Shown here one piece after another: positions 1-7,896 of a DNA stretch of 64,000 nucleotides (its first letter is position 1; every line of letters starts with the position of its first letter). The notes under the pieces are model-generated. The model did not search any database and was not told where the DNA came from. It saw only the letters and a program-made list of their open reading frames with translations. The DNA comes from Singulisphaera sp. GP187 (lineage in GTDB: Bacteria; Planctomycetota; Planctomycetia; Isosphaerales; Isosphaeraceae), in NCBI RefSeq assembly GCF_900129635.1, contig NZ_FSRB01000002.1, positions 2,074,727 through 2,138,726 of the forward strand, in the 5' to 3' direction. The translations under genes were made by a program, and so were the position numbers.

Positions 1-440
1 CGAACCTCAAGGTCCATCTCAAACATCATCGGCCCGTCGTCGGGGAGTTCAATCGCCTCGACGTCGAGCTGGGGTTGTGTGATCGGATTGAGTTTGTAGT
101 CTTCGTCGATTTGCTCGAGACAAGCCATCAGCAGAGTGCTCTTAACCTGCTCGGCGACCTGCTTCCGGAACCGCTTTTGAACAAGCTGTTTCGGAGCGCG
201 ACCGGGACGGAAGCCGGGGACGGCTGCCTCCCGAGTCATGGTCCCAATCGACTCATTGAATTGACGGTCGATCTCGGGACGTGCGACGACGACCTTCAAG
301 TGCTTCTTGCAAGGGCCGACATCAGCGATCTGGACGTCGAGATCGAGCTTCCGCTTGACCGCGTCGACCTCAGCATGCTGAGACGCGTCGGCGGTCGTTA
401 CGGGCGATTCTTGGTCGTGCTCGTGCTCGCCAGTGCTCAT
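1..440 (-). CDS. tig: Trigger factor, N-terminal part (runs off window)
   Basis: The minus-strand frame opens with MSTGEHEHDQ and after about 27 residues enters a trigger-factor ribosome-binding domain: VQIADVGPCKKHLKVVV, then the signature GFRPGRAPKQLVQKRF at roughly residues 74-89. GFRxGxxP is the ribosome-docking loop of this ATP-independent chaperone and prolyl isomerase. The sequence continues open to base 1, so only about 146 N-terminal residues are visible; the PPIase and C-terminal domains lie outside. The acidic extension before the first strand is longer than in E. coli. tRNA-Gly lies 110 bases upstream on the same strand, so both may be read from the tandem promoters beyond it. Confidence 0.93.
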   Translation of the reverse strand, partial: MSTGEHEHDQESPVTTADASQHAEVDAVKRKLDLDVQIADVGPCKKHLKVVVARPEIDRQFNESIGTMTREAAVPGFRPGRAPKQLVQKRFRKQVAEQVKSTLLMACLEQIDEDYKLNPITQPQLDVEAIELPDDGPMMFEMDLEV

Positions 441-549
441 CAAACAGGCCTTCCTCGGAATTCGCCAGGCTGGGATGACTTGGTCCGCCATCACGCACCC
501 GACGCGTTCCGAGCGTAAGCCGCCAGCCTCTCGATAGCAATCGTGAAAG

Positions 550-621
550 AGCGGGAGATGGGATTTGAACCCACGACAACCACGTTGGCAACGTGGCGCT
601 CTACCCCTGAGCTACTCCCGC
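550..621 (-). tRNA. tRNA-Gly(GCC)
   Basis: Read on the minus strand, a complete 72-nt cloverleaf is visible. The acceptor arms GCGGGAG and CTCCCGC pair, the D arm holds TAGCTCAGGGGTAGAGC, the anticodon stem is CCACG/CGTGG around loop TTGCCAA (anticodon GCC), and the T arm carries GGTTCAAATCC. CCA is not encoded. It sits between the tandem promoters at 707-945 and trigger factor. Confidence 0.96.
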
Positions 622-706
622 TACGCTCTCAATCGGAACAAATCAAATTCAGAGTCATGTTGACTCGTTTTCGTTTTGTTTCGACCTCACTCGGCCGGCG
701 TGACTT

Positions 707-734
707 AGTATAGCAGGCCGAGTCAGACTTTCAA
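707..734 (-). promoter_or_regulatory. Tandem promoter P1 (proximal), upstream of tRNA-Gly
   Basis: On the minus strand a -35 box TTGAAA (734-729) is followed after exactly 16 bases by a -10 box TATACT (712-707). An A-rich tract lies upstream of the -35, as in an UP element. Both boxes are near the housekeeping sigma consensus. The expected start site is about 80 bases before the tRNA 5' end. Confidence 0.75.
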
Positions 735-812
735 TCCCACTTGAAACGATTTTTTTCGATCGTTTCGGCTCTCATTCCGGTCCGTCGTGGCTTCGCCAGG
801 GCGGCGAGGCTT

Positions 813-840
813 AGTATAGACTGGCGAGGCGAGATTTCAA
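813..840 (-). promoter_or_regulatory. Tandem promoter P2 (middle), upstream of tRNA-Gly
   Basis: The architecture is the same as P1: TTGAAA at 840-835, a 16-base spacer and TATACT at 818-813 on the minus strand, 106 bases upstream of P1. The spacer differs in sequence but not in length, and the upstream A-tract is again present. Confidence 0.72.
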
Positions 841-917
841 TCTCAGTTGAAGCGATTTTTTGAGGATCGTTTCGACTCGTTTCGGCCCGGCTTGGCTTCA
901 CCCGACCGGCGAGACCT

Positions 918-945
918 AGTATAGACGGACGAGGCGGGATTTCAA
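918..945 (-). promoter_or_regulatory. Tandem promoter P3 (distal), upstream of tRNA-Gly
   Basis: A third copy has TTGAAA at 945-940, 16 bases, then TATACT at 923-918 on the minus strand, 105 bases upstream of P2. Its upstream flank lacks the A-tract and the hairpin found beside P1 and P2, so it is probably the most diverged unit. Confidence 0.68.
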
Positions 946-1106
946 TACGGCTCTCCCGAAATCGGCGGAAATCGATTCCGCCCCGGGGAACCAGGACCGG
1001 GGTTGAAATTCATTTGCGTGCCGGCCCGCCACGGTATAGCCTAGATTTACCTTTCGCCACGCGGTTCTCAATGCCCTCCCGGCGGATTCCGTTAGGATTC
1101 TCGAAC

Positions 1107-1712
1107 ATGGATTTCCAACTCTTAATCGTCCGTGGCCGCGGGGCCTCGACGACAGTGAAACTTGCTGACGGTGTCACCACCGTCGGTCGTCAAGACGATT
1201 GCCAGCTCCGTATCAAGTCCTCGCAAGTGAGCCGCAAGCACTGCGAATTGTTTGAGAAGAAGGGACTGTTGCTGGTCAAAGACCTTGGAAGCTCCAATGG
1301 CACGTTCGTCAACGGCAAGCGGATTCAAGAACAGCGCGTGCTGGAACCGGGCGATGAATTGAGCATTGGCCAGCTTCTCTTTAAGGTGGCCAAGGTCGGC
1401 GAAGCTCCTCCCAAGGCCCCGACCGCCCCACCTCTGAAGCCGGGCGATACGGCGGTTGTCGAGGCGATCCCGGCCGTCGAAGACGACGAATTTGAAATCG
1501 AGTTCGACGTGGACGTTCCCTCCGTCGAGACGATTCCCACCGTGGACGAGGTCGCAAGCGCTCCGGCGGACCCAGAACTCGAAGCGAAAACCGAACCGAA
1601 ACCGAAGCCTGAACCGACTCCTCCATCCCGGACGCCCGCCGAACCGGATAAGCTACTCGGCGATGATGCGATTGCGGATTTTCTGCTCGATATCAAATTT
1701 GACGAGGATTGA
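1107..1712 (+). CDS. FHA-domain protein
   Basis: This is a 201-residue cytoplasmic protein with an FHA phosphothreonine-binding domain at residues 1-95. Visible landmarks are VGRQDDCQLRI, the SxxxSRKHCELF segment and the DLGSSNGTFVNGKRI turn, which together hold the conserved Gly-Arg, Ser, His and Asn positions. The rest is an acidic, Pro/Glu-rich tail with alternating Lys-Pro-Glu, probably disordered. The start at 1107 (MDFQLLIVRGRG) is preferred over an in-frame start at 1014 because the FHA fold begins immediately there. The partner is probably a Ser/Thr kinase target, but none is next to it. Confidence 0.88.
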   Translation: MDFQLLIVRGRGASTTVKLADGVTTVGRQDDCQLRIKSSQVSRKHCELFEKKGLLLVKDLGSSNGTFVNGKRIQEQRVLEPGDELSIGQLLFKVAKVGEAPPKAPTAPPLKPGDTAVVEAIPAVEDDEFEIEFDVDVPSVETIPTVDEVASAPADPELEAKTEPKPKPEPTPPSRTPAEPDKLLGDDAIADFLLDIKFDED

Positions 1713-2054
1713 CTCCCGTGCCCTTGCGAGGTCGTGACGACGCATAAGAACCTGGGCCTCGTCACGATTTCCCCGCCTCGCAGACCCGATCCAAGGGGTC
1801 GAAGGGTACTTTCCCTGCCTCCCCATCGACTCCTTCGCCTGCCCTCGGTACGCCCCTCGAACTTGCGCCCTTTCCCGTTCTCGAGTTCAAACCTCGACAC
1901 GGTCCGCGTTGCCTGAACGCAACCCGAGGGGGAATGCAATTGATTTTGAATTAAGATCGCCATATAAGGCTATCAGTAGCGATTGAGGATTGAGGTCCCG
2001 GCGACGTCGGCGGGAATCGACCCTGGTGAGGCTTGACACGAAAAGGTTGATATC
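1713..2054. other. Intergenic region, no gene seen
   Basis: No credible coding frame. A stem with arms CGTGACGA/TCGTCACG lies just after the FHA gene (about 1734-1766), without a T-tract; it may help end transcription. The end of this gap holds AAAAGG nine bases before the next start codon. Confidence 0.4.
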
Positions 2055-2867
2055 ATGGCCCGTCGTAAGACGTTGCCCGACTTGGTCAAAACCAAGTACT
2101 CGTTGGCGGAACGGCTCAGTCGGCTTCGTGCCGAGTTGTTTGGAGACCGGGGTGGGCCAGAGTTGGCACGCCGGTTGGGGATCCCGGTTCGTACTTGGTA
2201 CAACTACGAGGCGGGGGTGACGGTCCCGGCTGAAGTCGTGCTCAGGATCATCGAGTTGACCGCGGTCGAGCCGATGTGGTTGCTGCACGGCAAGGGCGCC
2301 AAGTTTCGCCCGAAACCGATCGAAGACTTTGAGTTGCCGCTGAATTCCGAACGGTCGGTCGGTTCCTTGCTCAGGACGGCGCTTCAGATCCTCGAACGCG
2401 GGGAACAGACCAAGCGGCCGGTCGCGAACCGAGTCCATGACGATTCGGAGGAGCAGTCCGACGCGTCCGACGATGTCGTGTTCGTCGATGCCAGTGACGC
2501 GAGTCTCGAGCCGTTGACGAGGGCGTCGGGTTCACGCTTCCACGCGGCGCAAGCGGAGTGGCTCGAAGCCGAGGAGGAAGGGCGGCGGATTCTCAACAAA
2601 GGCGAGGCGATGAGCCCGATCGTCGCCGAAGGCGCCAGCGTCGTCTTCGCGAGTTCGGAGGAGGATCCGGCCACGCTCGACGGCAAGCTTGTGGTCGCCT
2701 GGGTGGAAGGAACGCCCGAGATCCGTTGGTTCGAGGTCCAGGGTGATCACGCCCTGCTGCGCGCCGAGTCACCCGAAGCAGAGTCGTACCAAGTGTCGCT
2801 CGACGCCGAAGGGGTGTCGGAGGACGATCGAATCCGTCGGGTCCTCTGGATCCGGACTCCGCACTGA
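2055..2867 (+). CDS. HTH regulator with S24/LexA-like C-terminal domain
   Basis: This is a 270-residue predicted transcription regulator. Residues about 20-75 form a Cro/C1-type helix-turn-helix (ELARRLGIPVRTWYNYEAG). A linker rich in Asp and Ser follows. The last 100 residues resemble the S24 peptidase/LexA fold, with MSPIVAEGASVVFA in place of the usual SMxPTxxxGD and DGKLVVAWVEG as the following strand. A serine is present in the first motif; a convincing catalytic lysine is not obvious, so self-cleavage is doubtful. This domain layout is typical of phage-like repressors, but no phage genes lie nearby. AAGG nine bases upstream supports the start. Confidence 0.78.
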   Translation: MARRKTLPDLVKTKYSLAERLSRLRAELFGDRGGPELARRLGIPVRTWYNYEAGVTVPAEVVLRIIELTAVEPMWLLHGKGAKFRPKPIEDFELPLNSERSVGSLLRTALQILERGEQTKRPVANRVHDDSEEQSDASDDVVFVDASDASLEPLTRASGSRFHAAQAEWLEAEEEGRRILNKGEAMSPIVAEGASVVFASSEEDPATLDGKLVVAWVEGTPEIRWFEVQGDHALLRAESPEAESYQVSLDAEGVSEDDRIRRVLWIRTPH

Positions 2868-2909
2868 TCCGCATCCTGATCCTGATCAATGGACCCTGGC
2901 CTCCGCTTC

Positions 2910-3221
2910 TCAAAAGTTCGGAGCGGAGTCGAGACAAGGAAGAATCATGATTTTACCATCTCCCATTCGGCCGGTTCGCGCCTGGGAGACGATCAGCTTG
3001 ACCGCCGTGGCCACGTCATCGTCGTGTACGAACAGTGTGATCTCAACCTTGGGGAGGAACGACGCGTTATATTCGCTCCCGAGATAACGATGGAGCCGGT
3101 TCTTCTGACGGCCATAACCCATGGCTTCGCGGACCGTTCCGCCCAGAATTTCAATGGACTCTAGCGCTGCCAAGACCGCCTGGGCGCGGAACGGCTTTAC
3201 CAAGGCGATGATTTGAACCAA
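2910..3221 (-). CDS. glnB: P-II family nitrogen regulatory protein
   Basis: This is a 103-residue P-II signal protein that senses ATP/ADP and 2-oxoglutarate and controls nitrogen-assimilation targets. The T-loop segment GYGRQKNRLHRYLGSEYNASFLPK and the C-terminal TGRMGDGKIMIL are family hallmarks. I chose the TTG at 3221 over the ATG at 3236. The strong Shine-Dalgarno GGAGGGAG overlaps that ATG and is correctly spaced for the TTG. The protein then starts MVQIIALVKPF, aligned with the family, and the uridylylatable T-loop tyrosine falls exactly at residue 51. No amtB or glnA is adjacent. It converges with the HTH gene, 42 bases apart. Confidence 0.92.
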   Translation of the reverse strand: MVQIIALVKPFRAQAVLAALESIEILGGTVREAMGYGRQKNRLHRYLGSEYNASFLPKVEITLFVHDDDVATAVKLIVSQARTGRMGDGKIMILPCLDSAPNF

Positions 3222-3326
3222 CCGAACTCCCTCCATCGCAGACTCGAATCGTGGAACTCACTCGCTCGGGAGCCCTGGCCCGGAGTGGCACGCTCGGCGT
3301 TCCATCCCACACCGAATCGGAACGCT

Positions 3327-3355
3327 TGACAAGCCTCCATGTCCGGGTGAAAGTG
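3327..3355 (+). promoter_or_regulatory. Possible promoter for lipoprotein gene
   Basis: TTGACA at 3327 is followed after 17 bases by GAAAGT, a weak -10 box. It lies 60 bases before the lipoprotein start and directs rightward transcription. Confidence 0.35.
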
Positions 3356-3415
3356 GAAGTTCGTTGAGCGAGTTGAAGCTTGCGCGAATTCAATTGCGGC
3401 CGTAAGAGGTGATCC

Positions 3416-4132
3416 ATGCGACGGGTGCTGGCGATGTTGGCAACGATGGCACTCTTGATGATCGGAGGTTGCGGCAGCAAGAGTTATGAACTCCGGCTCG
3501 CCGAAACCCTCGAAAACATCAAGTATCAGGATCGCCTCAATAAACTGCTGACGCCCGCGTTGACCAAGGGCAAGTGGGAAGAGTTATCCATTTACCTGCG
3601 GCCACCCAAGAAACTTGCGCAGACCAAGGCGTGGATGCTGGTCGAGACCGAACCGGGCAAGTTCGATCAAGAAGCCAGCTTTGACGAGCCCAAGAAACAG
3701 AACATGCATGTCCTGGCGCGAGTCAAGCGGGCCAAGACCCCGGGCAAGAAGGCGGTCCCCTCGCCGGCCGACACGGTCGATCGCACCAACTTCAACGGCG
3801 ACGTGCTCGCGATTTTGAACGAGTTCTACAAGCCTCCCGAAGAATTGACCATCACCAAGTTCAAAACCGAAACCAAGAAGAAGAACGACTTTAAATTTCA
3901 CAGCATGACGGTCAACGACAAAAGTGTGAAGATTTATCTCTACAAGAAAGAACCGTACGAAGTGGCCTTGATCTTTGAATACCCCAAGAGCGAAGAGGCG
4001 GATCTGTATTCGAAGATCGGACTCTGCCTCGAGTCGTTCGCCGTCGGGGATAGGGCCCGTCGGTTCTTCGGTGGCGCGACGAGCGAGGCGGAAGCGAGTG
4101 GCGAGGCCGGACCGAGCGGAGTGGCCTTCTGA
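3416..4132 (+). CDS. Predicted lipoprotein, function unknown
   Basis: A 238-residue protein begins with a lipoprotein signal (MRRVLAMLATMALLMIGGC), lipid-modified Cys19 expected. The mature part is Lys-rich and mixed alpha/beta in appearance (KFKTETKKKNDFKFHSMTV, KIYLYKKEPYEVALIFEYP), with no catalytic motif that I recognise. The C-terminal 25 residues are Gly/Ala/Ser/Glu-rich and low-complexity. It is probably a planctomycete-specific envelope protein. AGGTG upstream and the intact signal peptide support the start. The following csrA is convergent. Confidence 0.8.
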   Translation: MRRVLAMLATMALLMIGGCGSKSYELRLAETLENIKYQDRLNKLLTPALTKGKWEELSIYLRPPKKLAQTKAWMLVETEPGKFDQEASFDEPKKQNMHVLARVKRAKTPGKKAVPSPADTVDRTNFNGDVLAILNEFYKPPEELTITKFKTETKKKNDFKFHSMTVNDKSVKIYLYKKEPYEVALIFEYPKSEEADLYSKIGLCLESFAVGDRARRFFGGATSEAEASGEAGPSGVAF

Positions 4133-4174
4133 CCTCCGCACCAGTCACCTTTCCCGAAACCCGAGCTCCCAGCC

Positions 4175-4387
4175 TTAGCGTTTGGGCCGCCCTGTCCGAG
4201 TGACGGGAGCGGCCTCTTTCGTTCCCTTCTCGACGCGTGGTTCGAGCAATTCTTCCCGGAGCACCATCACCTCGCTCGGGGCCTCGATCCCAAGTCGCAC
4301 TTGCCCCCCCTCTAACTTCACGACGGTGATCCGGATGTCGGATCCAATCACGATCTGCTCCATTCGCTTTCGACTGAGAACCAGCAT
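4175..4387 (-). CDS. csrA: Carbon storage regulator CsrA
   Basis: This 70-residue protein has the full CsrA fold: MLVLSRKRMEQIVIGSDIRI at the N-terminus, then VRLGIEAPSEVMVLREEL, including the Arg44-like RNA-contact region, and a basic tail. CsrA dimers bind GGA motifs in mRNA leaders and change translation or stability. A good Shine-Dalgarno (GGGAGG) lies six bases before the ATG at 4387. The longer frame upstream is not needed. A second, start-less CsrA relic occurs at 55.3 kb. Confidence 0.95.
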   Translation of the reverse strand: MLVLSRKRMEQIVIGSDIRITVVKLEGGQVRLGIEAPSEVMVLREELLEPRVEKGTKEAAPVTRTGRPKR

Positions 4388-4811
4388 TCCAGCCTCCCTG
4401 CCATGGCCTCGCCAACTCGGTTTTACCCTATCCGTCGAACCTGACTCTGCCAATACGATCGAGAAGTCGGAACGTTCACCGACAATCACGCCGCGTTTCG
4501 AATGACCGACTGCAAGCCCGAAGTTCTTGGAAATGGTTCGACCCTGTCACGCGCCCTCAGCCCTTGCCTTGAGAGCGACCGTTCGACGCAACACTTTGCC
4601 AGGCTGCTGTTTGAGGGGCGTGCTCGGTCTACGGCGGGCGCCGGATACCAACCGCAAAGGGATCGACCGGCTCCCAAACTCGGACCGAGTTTGGGGAACG
4701 TAACGTTTTGTAGAATCGGCTTCCCGACCTCGGGAAAGTACGAGGCGATCAGCCGGCAGGGAGGGTGGGTTCGGCGCGGCCTGACCGTTTCTTTTTTATC
4801 TCAGAACCCGT

Positions 4812-7487
4812 CTATCGGCGCCATTCGTCGATGAGCGAGGCGACGAGCGCCGTCCAGCCGGTCTGGTGCGACGCTCCGAGCCCGGTGCCATTGTCTCCGT
4901 GGAAGTACTCGTAGAAGAGAATGAGGTCACGCCAGTGCGGGTCGTCCTGAAATTTTTGGGAGTTGCCGAAGACCGGTCGTCGGCCTGACCCATCACGGGC
5001 GAAGACGCGAATCTGTCGTTCGGCGATTTCGCGGGCCAGGTCGTTGAACGGGAGTGAGGCGTCTCCAGGGTGCGCGGCGGGACAGCCGAGTTTTTCTCCG
5101 AACGCCTTCCCGAGTTTGCGGAGTGACTCGATCAGCAGGAATCCGGTGGGAAACCAGATCGGTCCTCTCCAGTTCGAGTTGCCCCCTTTGATCTTGTCGA
5201 TCGACTCGGCCGGCTCATACCGGACTACGCTCCCATTGAACTCGAACGGATGCGACTCGTGCGCTTTCGAGAGGCTCCGGACGCCGTAATCCGAGAGAAA
5301 CTCATCGGGATCGCGAATCCGCGCGGTCATCCGCCGGAGTTGATCCTGATTGAGGATCGTAAGCGCGTGTGTGACTTGCCCGTTGCGCTCAACGGTATGG
5401 ACCACACTCTGAGCCAGTTTCGCGCGGTTCTTCATGAACCAGTCGAAGTTCTCTCGAAACTCCTTGAACGGTTCGATCCAGGCGACCTCCAGCCGCTCCA
5501 CCGCGAAGAGGGGAATGAGGCCAACCAGCGAGCGGACGCGAAACTTGCGGTAGCGACCGTCAGGATAGAGCAAGACGTCGTAGAAAAAGCCGTCCTCCTC
5601 ATCCCAGAGCTGATAGTCGCGGTTCCCCATGTGCTTCATGGCCGCGGCGACATAAATGTAATGTTGGAAATATTTCGATGCCAATGCTTCGTAGACGCGA
5701 TCTTCCTTGGCCAGCTCCAGCGCGATTCTCATGAGGACTAGGCAGAACATTCCCATCCAGCCGGTGGCATCCGATTGCTCGAGGCGTGAGCCGTCCATGC
5801 ACCGTGTGCTCCGGTCGACGACGGTGATATTGTCGAGCCCAAGAAATCCGCCTTCGAAGATATTGTTTCCCTTGCTGTCGACCTTGTTGATCCACCAGGT
5901 GAAGTTGATCAAGAGCTTGTGGAAGCAGCGTTCGAGGAAATCGCGATCTGCTTTGCCGGAGCGAATCCGGTCCATGTTGTAGACCCGCCAGACGGCCCAC
6001 GCATGAACGGGCGGGTTGAGGTCGGAGAACTCCCACTCGTAGGCGGGGATCTGGCCGTTGGGATGCTGAAATTGCTCGAAGAGCAAGAGCCAGAGCTGGT
6101 GCTTGGCGAACTCACCGTCGACGAGCGCGAACACGACGCATTGGAATGCGAGATCCCAGGCCGCGAACCAAGGGTACTCCCACTTATCCGGGACGGTCAT
6201 CACCCGGAGTGAATTCAGGTGCCGCCAGTGCTCGTTGCGGATCGTCTTGCGCGAGGCGGGGGGAGGCACGTTCGGGTTGTCGCCGTCGAGCCAAACGTCG
6301 ACGTCGAACAGGTACGATTGCTTGCTCCAGAGGAGGGATGACAACGCTTGGCGCTGAATGAGTCGTTCGTCGGCCGTCGCCTTGGGCGGGTAGAGCGTCT
6401 CGTAGTAGTCGTCGGCCTCGCGGCGGCGGAGCGCGACCGTGCGCTCAACCTGGTCGAGAGGCTGGTTCAGGCCGGGTGTATCGGTCAGGCGGAAGCGAAG
6501 GACCACCGACTCCGAGGGTGCAACCGCCTCGAAGCGGTAATGGACGGCCGCCTTTGTCCCAATCTGAAGCGGGTTCGTGCAGGGATCGCCATCGATCAGC
6601 GACCGGTGAAACGCGTCTTTGACGAAGGGCTTCCGGTTCGCGTGCCCCGGCCCGAAGACGCGAGGCATGTTCGTTTCATTGTCGGTAAATAAGGGGGTTC
6701 CGCCTCCGGGTGCATGGAAGAAGCGCGTGCCGAGGCGATAGGTCACCGGGATTGAGCTCTGCGGCTCAAGCTCGGAATCGTCCGAGATGAGACAGAGGTC
6801 CGCGGATTCGTCGAGCACCATCCGAATTTTTGGCTCGGGGCCAGGACGAGGACCCCAAGCCCAGGTGTTCCGAAACCAGAGGTGAGGAAGGATGTGCAAG
6901 GGAGCCGGGCTTGACCCGCGGTTGATCGCCTCAATGCGAATACAAATGTCTTCGGAATTGAATTTCGCATACTCAATCGTAATGTCGAAATAGGCATTGT
7001 CGTCGAAGACGCCGGTGTCCAGCAGCTCAAACTCAGGCTCCGACGTGGATCGACGGCGGTTCTCCTTGATGAGACGCTCGTAGGGGAATTCTCGTTGCGG
7101 GTACTTGTAGAGGAAACGCATGTAAGAATGCGTGGGAGTGCAGTCAAGGTGGAAGTAGTACTCCTTGACGTCTTCGCCGTGATTGCCTTCGGGTGAGGAG
7201 AGGCCGAACAGACGTTCCTTGAGGATCGGGTCGCGGCTGTTCCAGAAGGCGGGGGCGAACACGAGAATTTGATAGCGGTCGCAGATTCCGGCGATCCCGT
7301 CCTCGCCCCAGCGGAAGGCCTTGCTTCGCGCCAGGTCGTGAGGCAGGTAGTCCCATGCGTCACCGTTTGCGCTATAGTCTTCGCGAACGGTCGCCCAAGC
7401 CCGATCGCTGACGTAGGGTCCCCAGCGACGCCACCCCGTGGCATCGTCCCGACTGTCTTGGAGCCGCTCGTGTTCTTTGCTTGCCAT
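4812..7487 (-). CDS. GH63-like glucosidase (MGH1-like glycoside hydrolase)
   Basis: An 891-residue soluble protein without signal peptide resembles the bacterial GH63/mannosylglycerate-hydrolase-like glucosidases. The first 400 residues are beta-rich (WGPYVSDRAWATVREDYSA near the start). The second half is an alpha/alpha toroid with EYPWFAAWDLAFQ, HPNGQIPAYEWEFSD and SNWRGPIWFPTGFLL. The Asp of AWDLAF and acidic residues of the later motif are candidate catalytic acid and base. It probably hydrolyses alpha-glucosides or compatible-solute glucosides in the cytoplasm. The ATG at 7487 is preferred over a GTG at 7502. It is transcribed divergently from the efflux genes. Confidence 0.88.
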   Translation of the reverse strand: MASKEHERLQDSRDDATGWRRWGPYVSDRAWATVREDYSANGDAWDYLPHDLARSKAFRWGEDGIAGICDRYQILVFAPAFWNSRDPILKERLFGLSSPEGNHGEDVKEYYFHLDCTPTHSYMRFLYKYPQREFPYERLIKENRRRSTSEPEFELLDTGVFDDNAYFDITIEYAKFNSEDICIRIEAINRGSSPAPLHILPHLWFRNTWAWGPRPGPEPKIRMVLDESADLCLISDDSELEPQSSIPVTYRLGTRFFHAPGGGTPLFTDNETNMPRVFGPGHANRKPFVKDAFHRSLIDGDPCTNPLQIGTKAAVHYRFEAVAPSESVVLRFRLTDTPGLNQPLDQVERTVALRRREADDYYETLYPPKATADERLIQRQALSSLLWSKQSYLFDVDVWLDGDNPNVPPPASRKTIRNEHWRHLNSLRVMTVPDKWEYPWFAAWDLAFQCVVFALVDGEFAKHQLWLLLFEQFQHPNGQIPAYEWEFSDLNPPVHAWAVWRVYNMDRIRSGKADRDFLERCFHKLLINFTWWINKVDSKGNNIFEGGFLGLDNITVVDRSTRCMDGSRLEQSDATGWMGMFCLVLMRIALELAKEDRVYEALASKYFQHYIYVAAAMKHMGNRDYQLWDEEDGFFYDVLLYPDGRYRKFRVRSLVGLIPLFAVERLEVAWIEPFKEFRENFDWFMKNRAKLAQSVVHTVERNGQVTHALTILNQDQLRRMTARIRDPDEFLSDYGVRSLSKAHESHPFEFNGSVVRYEPAESIDKIKGGNSNWRGPIWFPTGFLLIESLRKLGKAFGEKLGCPAAHPGDASLPFNDLAREIAERQIRVFARDGSGRRPVFGNSQKFQDDPHWRDLILFYEYFHGDNGTGLGASHQTGWTALVASLIDEWRR

Positions 7488-7896
7488 GGACTTTGAATTC
7501 ACACGCCGACCGAAGAGGGGAGACTCGGCAAGGAGGACGCGAGTCGTTCGTCAACTGACTTGTTGTCTGCATGATAATCCGAGGCGAGGGAAGCGGGCGA
7601 GTCCCCACTGGTGCCTGCGACGGGTTCGTGGGCGAGGGGGAAGCCGGTTGGGGCGGTTCGGACTTCGTAACGCGACGACCTCCTGATCCTGGTTCATGGA
7701 TCGGGAGGCGCTCGATCGTCCGACGGAGAAGCATGCTTCGGATCGAAGGCCAGCGAGGTCCTGGATCAAAAGTCCAAGATTAAGTCAAGCTTACCTAAGG
7801 CCTAACGGCTCAAGCGCACGAATCCCTATGGACGATACGATCGTTGAGAAAGTCCGCTCGGAGGGCTCCGACACGAGAGAGGTCTGGAGGATGAGA
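7488..7896. other. Divergent intergenic region
   Basis: About 400 bases separate the glucosidase and the first TolC-like gene. No coding frame or strong promoter box is obvious; the Shine-Dalgarno GGAGG at 7886-7890 belongs to the efflux gene. Confidence 0.4.

Larger units (their letters stand above)
660..950. repeat. Three tandem ~105-bp promoter-bearing units
   Basis: Each unit carries the TTGAAA-N16-TATACT promoter on the minus strand. The first two also hold a short inverted repeat around the -10 box (ACTCGGCC/GGCCGAGT at 689-723; TCGCCAG/CTGGCGA at 793-827). They also hold a second one enclosing a T/A tract (GAAACGAT/ATCGTTTC). The inverted repeat around the -10 box changes sequence between units but keeps its pairing. 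Confidence 0.7.

Noticed and set aside
1734..1766. Stem CGTGACGA/TCGTCACG as an intrinsic terminator
   Set aside because: No T-tract follows; kept only as a note in the intergenic entry.
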